A stretch of 45,736 nt of DNA from contig BBXU01000369.1 in NCBI GenBank assembly GCA_001598975.1, positions 1-45,736 on the forward strand. Direction: 5' to 3'. The DNA is from Parachlorella kessleri. Taxonomy: Eukaryota; Chlorophyta; Trebouxiophyceae; Chlorellales; Chlorellaceae. The first letter of the stretch is position 1; each line of letters opens with the position of its first letter. The notes below the pieces were generated by a model that was not told the DNA's origin, ran no database searches, and saw only the letters and a program-made list of their open reading frames with translations. The position numbers were made by a program, and so were the translations under genes. This document shows, piece by piece, positions 15,983 through 27,100 of the stretch.

Positions 15983-16502
15983 GGAAGGTACTGGGACAAC
16001 AACATGCAAAGTTACCGGGTAGTAAAGTCTCTCGTCGTATTGTGGTTGGCATGGCTGGTCGCCCTGCCCATGCGAGTTACCTTGGACATGCGGGGCGTGC
16101 TGACTTCCAGATGGCCGCAGCTGGGTCTGCCTATTTCCTCACCCAGGTGCACATGGGCTTAGCACGTCCAAGTCAACGCTGGCCGTTCGAGACCAGAGAC
16201 GGGCATCGCAGGGTTTGATGACTGGATGTGATCTGGCAATAGTTAACCCCACGGTCACGATACAATTCATGGGTGATAGTGAAGTCTTGCTTGTCACTAA
16301 TCTACAAACACTTGTGGAACACAGTGTCCGGTCGCATCGCCACATTTGACCCCGGCGTGGAATTCAGCAAGTGGGACCCCCTGAGGAGCAAAGTCGCTCA
16401 TTGCTCCCTCCTAGCCTTGCTGTTGTATCGATCCTGATTGCTCGTTGCTGGTTGCAGTGTTGAGCCCAGGGTTGGGAACCAGCAGCTGCAACCCAAGCAA
16501 AA
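15983..16502. promoter_or_regulatory. Shared promoter region of the LysM gene (-) and ATP synthase subunit d (+)
   Basis: 520 bases separate two divergent start codons. No coding exon or known promoter motif stands out. The role follows from position. Confidence 0.35.
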
Positions 16503-18191
16503 ATGCTGCGCACCGCTGCGCTGAGGGCGTGTCGCAGGGTAAGTTGTTTAGTATTCGTTATCTGTGAAGTTGGCAAGTGCTTGCTGGTCACCTTGACCCT
16601 GACAGCCCCATGCCTCTTCACGGTGTCGCAGGTTGAGACCCTGGCCCTGCAGCAGCAGCAGCGGTATTTTGCGGAAAAAGCAGTGGCAGTGGACATGGAT
16701 TGGGATGCCATCACAGACCTGATCCACTCCGACGAGGGGAAGAGGGAGGTCACCACCCTTCGCTCCACCTATGCTGACATCAAGCAGAGGCTAGAGTCAC
16801 TTGCCAAGGTGGGCCGTGGCTGGCTGGGGAGCTGGACAGCAGAGGCAGCGGCCGGTTGTGGGGCACGTGGGGTGCGGAGTGCGGTTTTGTTGTACGTGAG
16901 GCATCACCTGCCATGTGTAGCACAGGCAGAGTCTGCATCCCTTGCTGAGGTGAGCCCCTGGTGCCAGTAGGTGTTGAGCCGGCTATGGAGGGAAGCATAT
17001 CCAGTGGTTCGCAGCAGGGGGGCCTGCACACAGTTGGCAGTAACAGGCGTGGGACCGCCGTTAAGCAGACAGGCAGCTGGTGTCCCCGCATCTCCACCAG
17101 GGAGCGCGTGTGGCTTGCTGTTGCAGGACCCAACCCCCATTGACTGGAACACTTGGAGGAAGGACATCGACCCTAAGCTGGTGGATGGCTTCAAGACCGC
17201 CTTTGACAGTGCGTTCGGCTGGAGCTAGGTCGTAGGCATTCGTGGTCAGGCTGGCAGTGCAGTGCGTATGCCAAGGCGTACAGATCTCTGCTGAGCTGAC
17301 ATGAGACTGTGCGTCTGGCAACGTGGGCTATGTATCCACGTACGGGCCACCTTTGTGACTGTTAACAATGGCAGCGCTACAAGTGCTTAACCTTGTGCTA
17401 GGCAAGATGCCACTGGTACCTACCATGGCACCCACCCCGCAGGCATGAAGCTGCCAGAGTACGAGGGCACCGAGGTTCAGGATGCGGCTGCCCAGTTTGA
17501 GAGCTTGTTGAAGGAGGCGGAGGGGCTTGTGGCCCACTCTGAGCAGCGAGCCAAAGAGATCCAGGCGGAGCTGCAGAACATTGCACGTGACAAGGTGCGT
17601 CGTGGGGCGTCATCGTGTTGGTATGCAGGCTGTCATACAGCACTGGCCTTATGTGCATGAGTGTGCTCGTTTAACGTGTGTGTATATGAGTGATGATTGG
17701 CACGCTTCCCAACAAGGTGGGAGGCGATCACCTTGGTTGTACTTGGCTACTGCATTTGCTATCAATGTGTGAGGAGTGGCAAACAGGCTTGCCACATACA
17801 CATAGAGCGCCAGCGTCACCAGCTGGGCGCCATGCACCCATTGAGCGCACCTCTGGAATTTGGCTGTCCTAGTATTGGTCGAGGGAGGGTACCCTTCCCC
17901 AGCTAACTGCAGTATACGGCGGACGGGGCAAGAAATAACCCCACATCACGGCCACTCTTTTTGTTGCAGCTGCGAGGGTCACGTATGCCCAAGCTTGGCC
18001 ACCCCGATCTTTGCCCTTTTTTCCTGTGGAGTCAGCAGTTGAAAGCTCATTGCCTGAGCATGACGCCGGACGTTCTGGCTGCCCTGCAGGAGCGGATCGC
18101 CACCGCCACCGTGGATGAGGAGCTTGCCAACGACCCCAAGCTGGCGGAGGAGGTGGACCGTGAGGTGGCTTCCAAGCACTTCATGCCCTGA
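16503..18191 (+). CDS. Mitochondrial F1Fo-ATP synthase subunit d
   Basis: Six exons: 16503-16538, 16632-16808, 16926-16949, 17127-17208, 17443-17594 and 18039-18191, giving 207 residues. The start MLRTAALRACRR looks like a mitochondrial presequence. Family features are VDMDWDAITDLIHSDEGKRE, then a long helical region and the segment DPTPIDWNTWRKDIDPKLVD, matching the plant subunit d pattern (INWEYYRKGI...LVD). A coiled-coil-like C-half follows, with FESLLKEAEGLVAHSEQRAK, then a shorter Glu/Asp-rich end. Subunit d is part of the peripheral stalk that holds F1 against rotation. Exon 3 is a 24-base micro-exon encoding AESASLAE. The acceptor of exon 6 (18039) is the likeliest of several in-frame options. 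Family fairly sure; C-terminal splice less so. Confidence 0.85.
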
Positions 18192-18961
18192 CCAAAAACC
18201 CTGGGGAAGCGTCAGTGGAAGCGTCAGTGGAGAGCATTGATAGCGCGGGCGGTGCGCGGTCCGCTGGGTGACGTTTGGCCGCAGCACCACAGGAAGCGCA
18301 GCGCAGCCTGCATAGCGGGCAGTGAAGGGTGCTTGCATGCTGCTTGCACTGCGAGTGCCTGGACTGCTCACTGGTAGTGAATCCACGTTGGTGCATGTGT
18401 TGTCATGCGCTTCTGGAAAGGACGGTTGATGTGCTCCTCCTGAACTCCCATGCACGGCCCTGCCTTGAACGGATATCAGTGGCCAGTTCAGGAGACAGTA
18501 CGCATGTGGTAATGCTGAGATTGTTGCCTTTCTGAAGCTTGCAATCTTTTGTTTTGCTTGCTTGTCTGCTGACGACTGGTGCGTAGTGTGACTTGTGGTA
18601 CCCTTGATCAGTGGACTGAGTCCATGCAAGAGATATCACCATTGCCAGCACCTGTAGCAAGCATTACAAGCATGGGCCACGTGGCCACCTGTACTTCCAT
18701 CTCACTGACCAGGAGGGATTAGGCATTACGTAAGGATAGCATGGGCGCAGCATGCTCATGCGTCAACCAGCGTCAACCAGCATCGACTTATTAGTATGTC
18801 AGCAGGCCCAGCCTGTTTGGGTTGAAGCTGAAGGCTTACCGGCTCAGTGGAAGCTAGAACAGTGTTGCGCTTGTGAGGTTCACCTGCTGCAGTTCTGTGG
18901 AAGTTGAGTTGCACGACAGAGGCAGCTGTCAACTACGAGCTGCCTGAGGAAGGACTGTGAC
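18192..18961. other. Intergenic, ATP synthase d 3' UTR and PCNA-like promoter
   Basis: No exon is supported. Short tandem repeats are present: gaagcgtcagtg twice in a row near 18207-18230, and gcgtcaaccag twice near 18759-18780. No TGTAA or TATA box is evident. Confidence 0.4.
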
Positions 18962-20715
18962 ATGCCTGGCAGAGCACCAGCAACAGTCCCGTTCTCAGCG
19001 GCTCTAGCTCAACATGCTGGCTTTAGAGCTGTTCTTGATATGGTGGCAGGCTCCTTTGATGACGTGGTGTGCCTCGAGGTCACGCCAAAAGGCATCTCAG
19101 TGAACAGTGTGGACAAGGTGCCGCCTCTTGCCTCAATGTCGCGGCACTTAGCGCCGCCAGCAGTCACTCTTGCAGGAACCTGACTGTGGCTGAATATCTC
19201 TTTTCGTGGTTTCTGCAGGCTCAGAGCTCCTACCTGGATGCATACTTCGACTCTCATGGCAGCAACAGCATTTTCCGCAACTTCAAATGGTGGGACAACT
19301 GCATCCCTGTCCGCCACCTCATCCGCATTGTGTTACAAATTAATCAATCATTCCCACACAGGCACACCGATTTGCCGTCCGCCATGCAGCGCCAAGCCCT
19401 ACCTTTTGCTCTACCTTCACCCCAAGATCCTGTCCAAGCTGCTGAAAGCCACAGCAGGGTCCACCAACCTGCTGAGCACGATGCAGCTGGAGGTAGGCGA
19501 GGCAGAGGATCGCCTTACAGTCAGGATAAACTCCCTCAGCAAGCTGGGCATCTCACAAACGGCGTCCTATCACATCAGCCTGCTAGACGCCACAACAGGT
19601 GAGCGGTCTGGCACCCCAGCATCACGCACCTGCCCCAGCTGGGGAGCTGGACGCACGCATGGGCCAGCGGGGTGCAGGGCGGGTCCGGAAATCTGTGTTC
19701 ACATCCTCGCTGGCTGCAGATTTTGAGAAGGTGACGGTGGACGGGTCAGCATTCCATTATACAGGTGGGCGGCATTGCCGGCTGTTCATCACAACGGCGC
19801 AGCTGTCACTGAAGCACTAGTCCCCTGACAGTGGCGCGCGTGCTGATCCATTCGAGGCACATGGGACTGAGCCGCCTCCGGCCTCCTGCACTCTACTGTG
19901 GTGCAGCTGAGGCAATGACCAGCACGCCCGCCATTCTTTCAGACGTTATCTCCCAGCTCAAGGCATGCGGCTGCCAGGAGGTGCAGCTCTCCATTAGTGA
20001 GGACAGGATGGCCTTTGCCTCGATGGGCGCCGAGCTACCCACGCAGTGTAAGTCTACGGGTCCACAAGGACCAGGAGTAGGCAGGCATGACAGGCGGGGG
20101 TTACTTGCTATTGGTGGCAGGCAATGCGGATGGGCGAGAGGTGGGGGTAGTTTACTGGACCATCCTGCATGCAAGGTATGCTTTGCATTTCTGAAGACCT
20201 GGCTGGGGCTTGCTTAGGAGGTGTCAACATGCGAGGCCCACCACCTGGATATCTTTTTCAATCTTGCAGGATGATGCAGTTTGCATGACAATTCAGATTA
20301 CTGGAACCCGAACGGTGCAGGCAGGATGACGTCTTCTGCTTGCACTATGCAGGTGAGCTTGTATTGGCGCGGCACCTGGAGGAGGGAAAGCTGTGCCTGG
20401 CGGCTGCGGAGCCTACAAGCAGCTGCAAGTATGCATTCAAGTTCTTTGAGCGAATAGGCAAGCTAGCAGCGGTAAGCACGCAGACAGACATACAATAGTA
20501 GCAGGCCGCTGCTCTTCAATTCGCTTACAAACAAACACGTGGCATGCACACTAGTGCGCACCAAGAGCCTGCCTGTATGCCTGCAGGTGTCAACCAGGCT
20601 TCTGCTGCAGATGGCAGGCGCTGATGCCCCACTGTCAGTGATTGCAGACCTCACTGGCGGAGGCTTTGTTCACATCTTCATTGCCCCACTCACAGATATT
20701 GAAGAAGACGGTTAG
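18962..20715 (+). CDS. Divergent PCNA-like DNA sliding clamp
   Basis: Seven exons: 18962-19117, 19219-19289, 19390-19598, 19720-19764, 19907-20047, 20353-20471 and 20587-20715, giving 289 residues. PCNA is the homotrimeric ring that tethers polymerases and repair enzymes to DNA. Matches to the fold are FRAVLDMVAGSFDDVVCLEV, GISVNSVDKAQSSYLDAYF, LHPKILSKLLKATAG (as in PCNA SMSKILKCAG), SYHISLLD before the interdomain connector, and the C-terminal HIFIAPLTDIEEDG (as in APKIEDE). It is longer than normal PCNA (about 260) and far more divergent than expected for this very conserved protein. By alignment, Glu192 (codon 19999-20001) stands where K164 is modified in other eukaryotes. It may be a second PCNA or a specialised clamp. 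The exon 5 to 6 join is the least certain. Confidence 0.75.
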
Positions 20716-21041
20716 GGACAGCGTCAAGTAGCCACAGCTACCCTAAACCCTAACAATTTTGGAAGCTTGATATCATGCAATCGAAAACCTTCAAAGGAAC
20801 ATGGGTGCATGCCAGCGTGTCTGTACTACCAGTAAGCCTTGCTTTCTCTGAGCCTACTTTCTGCCTAGATTACGGGCATTCTGATTGGGCACCAGCGGGC
20901 AAGACTGCACGTAGCAGGTTCGCTGTCCTACCCAGATGTAGCTAGGCCAAAGTTGCAGTGCTGCGCGTAAGCTTCGCAGTGCTGCCGGCAAGTTCCACCA
21001 ACTACCTGCCTAAAAAAAACCTCATTGTACTACAAATAAAA

Positions 21042-21046
21042 TTACA
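21042..21046 (-). terminator. Poly(A) signal TGTAA, MscS-like channel gene
   Basis: TGTAA on the minus strand, about 145 bases past the stop codon and followed by an A/T-rich stretch. Another ttaca at about 21177 is probably too near the stop. Confidence 0.45.
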
Positions 21047-21102
21047 CCCAAAATTGAGGCGAGCAAGGCAGACAGTAAAGCAAGCAAATGCTGGCAGCAT
21101 GT

Positions 21103-21107
21103 TGTAA
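21103..21107 (+). terminator. Poly(A) signal TGTAA, PCNA-like gene
   Basis: First plus-strand TGTAA after the stop, about 390 bases downstream. It lies beyond the presumed end of the opposing transcript. Confidence 0.35.
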
Positions 21108-21190
21108 TAGTTTCAAGGAATTGAGTCTACACAGCGGCGGCCGAACGAGCACCGGGAAGCCGCAGAGAGAGACCTTGTTACACTCCGCCC

Positions 21191-24100
21191 TCAGAGCAAC
21201 TTCACCTTGTCATCCATGTTGGCCGGCTCAACGCCCGCAGCGGCCGCCGCCAGCACCGCCTCAGCACGCTGCGCCTGAGCACCGCCAGGCAGCCCCGCGC
21301 TGTACCGCTCCCGCACCTCCGGCCAGGTGTACCGCACCCCCAGCCGGGTCAGCGTCTGGGCCAGCAGGATGAACAGCTTGTTGCGAGCCCGGCTGCACCG
21401 GCCGCCATCCACGCCTGTGGACAGAGAATATGCAGGGGGAGGGCTCCAAATGATGCTTGCAGCTCCCCATGACGCTGTGGTGGCAGCGATTCCCCGGAAT
21501 ACCCTCGTGTGGCATGCTAGGCACCTCATCACAAAGCTGGTATATCTCTAGTGTCCTTGTTGTTGACAATGCTACTAGTCCTCCGGTAAAGACAGCGGGC
21601 GCCGCCCAGTCATTCGCGGCTTCCTTGCTTGCACGCACCATTGTGAGTAAATTCGTAGTAGATTGAGAGCGTCAGCTTGAGAGGGTTGGCAGATGTGTTG
21701 AAGGACACACCAAGTGTGCCGTTGAACTCCAGTGCGTTTGCCTGCATCAGGGAGCAGCAGGTGGCAGGCTGGTGCCTCTCGTGGCTACTATGTTGCAACG
21801 ACAGAGGGACTCGTTTGTAGGTGAGCTGCCCTTGAGGGCATGCAAGTCAGGCGTGCTGAAGAGAGACAAGGAGCAACAACATGATTGTCGCATCGGATAC
21901 ACAACCAAATACGCAAAGCACAAGCTTGTCCACCAGCGGTGCTCCCTTCCTCTGTTCATCACAGCGACAGCCTGCTCAACGTAAGGCAGCCCACCTTGAT
22001 GTGTTCTTCCGCTGCAGCTCTGACCTCGTCCAACACAGTCCCAGGGGTGTCCAGGTCCACCAGTACCTGCAAAGGCAATCAAAAAGTCAACAGCTTCCCT
22101 TCTAATGTAGCATGTGAGGTCCAGGACGCGCCGGCATTAGGCAGGTCTGTACCCTGCCAACGACTTGGAGGTGCCATTCACGACGGACGAGGGTGTCTGC
22201 AGGTTTTGGCAGGGGATGGGCCGCCCCCTGCCAAGTTAAAGCGTGTCAAGTCGCAGTCTTTTGGAAATATGGCACTACAAAAGGCCCTGCTACCCTAGTC
22301 AGCATGGCGGCCGTGGGACCCAGCGGGTCACCTCTGATTGGCGTGCCAGCCGGCCAAGCGCACACACCTTGAAGGACTCGCCCTTGTTGCCCGACAGGGT
22401 GAGGTTGGTGAAGGGGGCGCCCATCAGCTTCTGGTTGGGGTACCACACCTGCGGCATCACGGCATACTCTAGCTTTGGCAGAACAAGCGCTCCATGTATC
22501 ATCAGGCAAAGCAGCCCCCCAGGGGCAGCACTGCCAGTGCAGGCTCAAGCATGCAAGGCTTGAGCAGCACGCTGACAGCCATTTCAGTCAGGCAACCTGT
22601 GCAACAATGCCCTGGCATACCTTGGCATTGTTGCCATTAACCAGGGTTGAGAACTGGATGTTTATTTCCTCCACCTTGTAGCTCTCAGTGTCTATGACCA
22701 ATGTGTCCCCAACATCAAATGGGTGTATCACAAACCTGCAGGGGACACATCAACCATTTAACAACAGAGCTTTCAGTTTACTTACGCCTCACAGTCTGGC
22801 TTGCAGAGTATAGTAGGGCTTACGCAGCATGCTTCTATGCAGGCTAGTATGCAGGGACACATATATTGCAGGAAGAGACTACATTCAAGCCTGCCACCTC
22901 CGCCCAGGGCATTGAAGGCAAACTCACAGGAAGACCACGTTCTCGTACATCTGCAAAGACAAGCAGACACACGGGTTCTCTGACACACATGCACAGCAAC
23001 ATGCAATTTCAATTTTTGAAGGTAATGACTGGGGAACGTAAACTGTCACCAGAGCAGGCTTACCCACAGGGACAGGAGGAGGAATTGGGTTGAACAACAG
23101 GATGTTCAAGCCAGGAGCGCACCTGGCGCAGGCTGGAGCTGAAGACAAACGAGAATGCCAGCACCAATGATGAGAAAGCGAGGTACGTTTGCATGACGTC
23201 AACCTGCAATACGACGCACGAGGGGTGCCCAAGTCAATGCGTCAAGATTGTTGGCCTCATGCATACCATGCACAAGGGGGCCGGACAACTGTGTGCCCAC
23301 TCACTTATTGGCAACCTCAGGCGGCTTGTCAAGCTCCTGCAAACTCTAACATCGAGAGTCTGTATGTATACCTAGCCAGCATCGCAGCAAGGCAGCCAAC
23401 CACAGGGAGTTTCCACAGAGCATGCTCACATCGAAGATGGCCAGGTAGATGAAGCCGAAGATGGCGTGGACCACACAGCCCAGCAGGGTCTCCAGCTTGC
23501 CCACCACCGTCTTGGTGTCCTTGAGGGAGGCGGCCAGGTTCTCGCGGTCCCGGAAGATTTTGACCACGGCGGCGGAGCAGTCCTGTAGAGAGGAGCCAAG
23601 CCAAAGCCGAGCGCCAATGTGGGCAGTGCCGGCACAAGTTGATATACGAGGGAGGAGCCCAATGAGGCACACCGGCCAGGCAAGCGTCGAGTACGGCAAA
23701 GCGGCCCTGCCAGCACATGGCGAGGTATGGTGGGTGGGTGGGTGGGTGGGAAAGGAGGTCAGGCAAAGGGCAGGAGGCTGTGTGGGCGAGGGCGGGTTAC
23801 CCAGTGTGCAAAGTCGCAATTAATAAACACCCATTGGGGTATCTCACAGGCACAAAGCAGGTAGGACGCTTGCTATCTCACGTTCAAACCATGAGACTTG
23901 GGAGCGACAGCGGCAAGGACCCCTCCCCACCCACCCCACCCCCAACCAAACACACACTCACTCACACCACCACCACCGACAAGCATGTTTCCCAAAGGCA
24001 GCTCTTCCTGAGTAAACAAATGCATGCAGCTGCTCTTTGGTGAGGCACAGAAGAACGGGGGCCTCCCTGCTCCCACCTGCAGGGTGATGGTGCCATCCTT

Positions 24101-27100
24101 GTCGTCATCCAGCATGTCAAAGGCCCTGGCAGCGTCCTTCTCGGCAGGCAAGAAGTCCTGCAGGTCCTGCATCGTCACCTTCCGGCTGCAGGCAGCAGGA
24201 CGCTTATAAAGGTGGGCAAACAGGGCATGCAGACCACTACCTTTGGGATCCACAGGTATCGTAGCACCCACCGTAAAAAGCGCTTATATCGCCGATATTG
24301 GAGGTCCATCGTGCCGCATGAGTTGGTCCCTTCATCCCCATCCCTGTCCTCAACAAGGACTTCATCGGGAGTCAGGATGGGAAGCAGGCAGCCAAAAAGC
24401 ACGCGTGCTCCCACCAATGCAGCATCTCCTGCCAGCAGGCCGCCATGCGCAACCTAGAGAAGTCGGCCTTGACCATTCCAGAAAAGGTAGAATGCCAGCT
24501 CCTTGGCCTCAGCCACCATGAGTCAACTCATAAGGCACCCGTGAGTCACTCTTCCCCCTGCACCCACCTGGAGAAGTCGGCCTTGACGTTCCAGAAGAGG
24601 TAGAAGGCCAGCTTCTTGGCCTCCAGCTCGCTGGTCACGCGCTCACGCCGCTCCGTGCGCGTCAGCTCGTCCTTGAAGGTCACCTGCAACCAAGGGCTGC
24701 GCCCGCGGCCTCAGCACAGGGGCATCACCAAGGCTCTGCGCTGGGGGATCTTTACTCGACGAGGCAAACCTTATGGAGTCACTGAAGTGCCTTACGATAT
24801 GACTGTCCGGTCATTGCCAGGTGCACAAGCCTGAACGCAGCCTTTGTGATGTGGGAGTACTTGCACATCGGCACAGCTTGACTTAATCCCAGAAGACCTG
24901 TATTTAGCACTTGCCTGCAGCGCATTTTTTCGGATGTACTTCTCCATCTTGACCAGCTTCTCTGCCAAAACATCCCGCTCAGACATTGAGTCTTGGGAGT
25001 TCAGCTGAGCCTGCAGGCACAGCAGTTGCTGAGCAACACTGGTCCCAACAGCGGGCTGTGCCGTGACACTGGCCATTAACAGTCTCTGTGCACTGGTTGG
25101 CCACTCAGGCGGTGCATGGCAGGCAGCATGGGCTACAGCAGCAGCTAGATACTGGCCTCTTCCTGGGGACATTTTTTCACCCAATCGCAAGGTCGCACGC
25201 TTCCCTCCGGCACACTTGCTTCATCGCAGGTGGCCCCCACATTCGTCCATGCAGACGTGGCAGTGGTCTGTCTGACCTCACCCACCCATCCACAGAGCCC
25301 CTACTCGGTCAGAAGGATCAGGAGGAACACCAACCATTTGGTCTCACCGAGGCCATGGCATCCGCCCGCCTCCCCTCCTCCTTGTCTATAGGCTGACCAT
25401 CGCGCTTAAGCGCCTTGGCTCGCTGCAGCCCCCTCCCACCCTGCGCGCTGGTCTGCCTGCAAGACAGCGCCCTTGGTATGTGCATGTGAGGCTGAACTGT
25501 CCCAGAAAATGTCACGCATGGATAGGAGGGGAAAGCATATGTTCAAGGCTCCCAGCATGACGTAGGGGTCCATATAATTTTTGGTGAAGTTAGTAAGCTG
25601 CCTTGAAACGCGAAGGCTGCCTCTGTGCACACTGTGGATGAAGCCTGTGCATAACCTCACAAGGCATGCCCCGCTACAAACCGCCACAGGCATAGCCTGT
25701 ACTCCGAGGCTCTGCCTGCACCACCTCCATCACACGTCTGTACGTGAGACAGGTAGGAGACAGCAGTCACAGCCAAAGCTTGCTATGTCCACACCTGCTC
25801 ATGGGGGCCTTGCCCCGTGATCTCGGCGACCCCATGTGGGAGGACTGCATCACAGAGGGCTGCCTGCTGGTGGCCACCCCAGCATGCAACTCCCCACTGC
25901 CCGCCGCCTCCAGCAGGGCCTTGGCCTTGCTGGGTGATGGCCGGGTGCTGGTGGCGACGGGCGAGCGGGCGCCGACAGGCGTGCAGTGCCCGTCAATGGC
26001 TATGTTGATTGAGGGCGGGCAGGGGCTGCCGGGGGGTGTGCTGAGGTGGTCGGTGGCGGTGGCGCACTCTGACGTGGGTGGGCCCTCCTCGCTGATGGTG
26101 CTCAGCTGCTTGTTGCGGCGGAACAGCGACAGCTGCAAAAAGACGGAGAAGGCAAGGGTTTTGAGTTAACACGACACACACAGGGAGGAGCGTCCGCTCA
26201 GCTGAGAAGACACAAGATATGCATGAAAAGCTGATGGCATATGCACCGCTCCATCGATTCATAGAGTCAAGGCAGCCCTTGCCAACCTCGCCTACTTTTT
26301 GCACGTGCCTCCACAATTCGCTCAAGCAGGTGCACCCACAATCCGCCATGCAAACCATAGCACTCCCACTTCCGACCCAAAGCCCGGCGCCCCCACACAC
26401 CATGTTCCGAAAGCTGCTGCTGGCCTGCTTGCGGCCGCCAGCGCTGCTCCGCCCCCGCTCCGGCACGCTCTGCCTCTCCAGCCGCGGCGGCTTGTGTGGG
26501 CTGGCTGTCAACGACGTGGCTGCACTGCCGCCACCGCCGCCGTCACGCGGTGGCGTGCCGGAGGTGCGCTCACTAAGGCTGCGCTTGGGCGTGCGTGGGT
26601 GGCTGCCAGGCAAACCAATACTGTCGGCACCAGGGCTGCCGCCAAAAGTGCCGTCCTCGTTAAAGAAGTCCTTCCCGTTTTCGCCCTGACAGTCATCGGA
26701 CTCGGTATGAGCGGCCAGGCTGGGCTTGGGCCGGGGTTGAAGTAACACATGCAGCAGATGCTCCTGCAGCAGTTGCGGCAGCTGCAGTTCGACCAGCCAG
26801 CCAGCACAATCTCAACCACATTGTAACCCAGGCCACTCATGCCTAGCCAGCCCCGTCACCCACGTGTGTGCCACAGCCTGGACACCCAGGCCTTCACGTG
26901 GCCCACAACCAGCCAGCGAGGGCAGCTCCCATCCGGCTAGACAAAGCGAGCCCCAAGCTCTCCACTTGCCTTGCGCAGCGAGTCGTGCATCTTCTGCAGG
27001 TGCGAGTGCTTGTTGAACTTGGAGGACAGCAGCTTGGCCAGCAGCACCTTGATGAGGTTGGCAGTCATGAAGAGGGTCACACACGCCCACAGCTGCAGGC

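Larger units (their letters stand above)
20716..21190. other. Convergent intergenic region with crossing poly(A) signals
   Basis: There are no exons. A plus-strand TGTAA lies at 21103-21107 (for the PCNA-like gene) and a minus-strand TGTAA at 21046-21042 (for the MSL gene). If both are used, the two 3' UTRs overlap by some tens of bases in antisense. Confidence 0.4.

Noticed and set aside
20271..20332. An extra PCNA-like exon between exons 5 and 6
   Set aside because: From the phase-1 end of exon 5, both obvious acceptors here lead at once to a stop (TGA). A third possible acceptor gives only a short stretch without clamp similarity. The direct join 20047 to 20353 keeps the frame.
25406..25693. 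Minus-strand frame with the hydrophobic stretch YVMLGALNICFPLLS as an extra MSL exon
   Set aside because: MSL exons 7 (ends 25795, phase 2) and 8 (starts 25456) join directly in frame. The stretch lies in the intron and is not needed to match the family.
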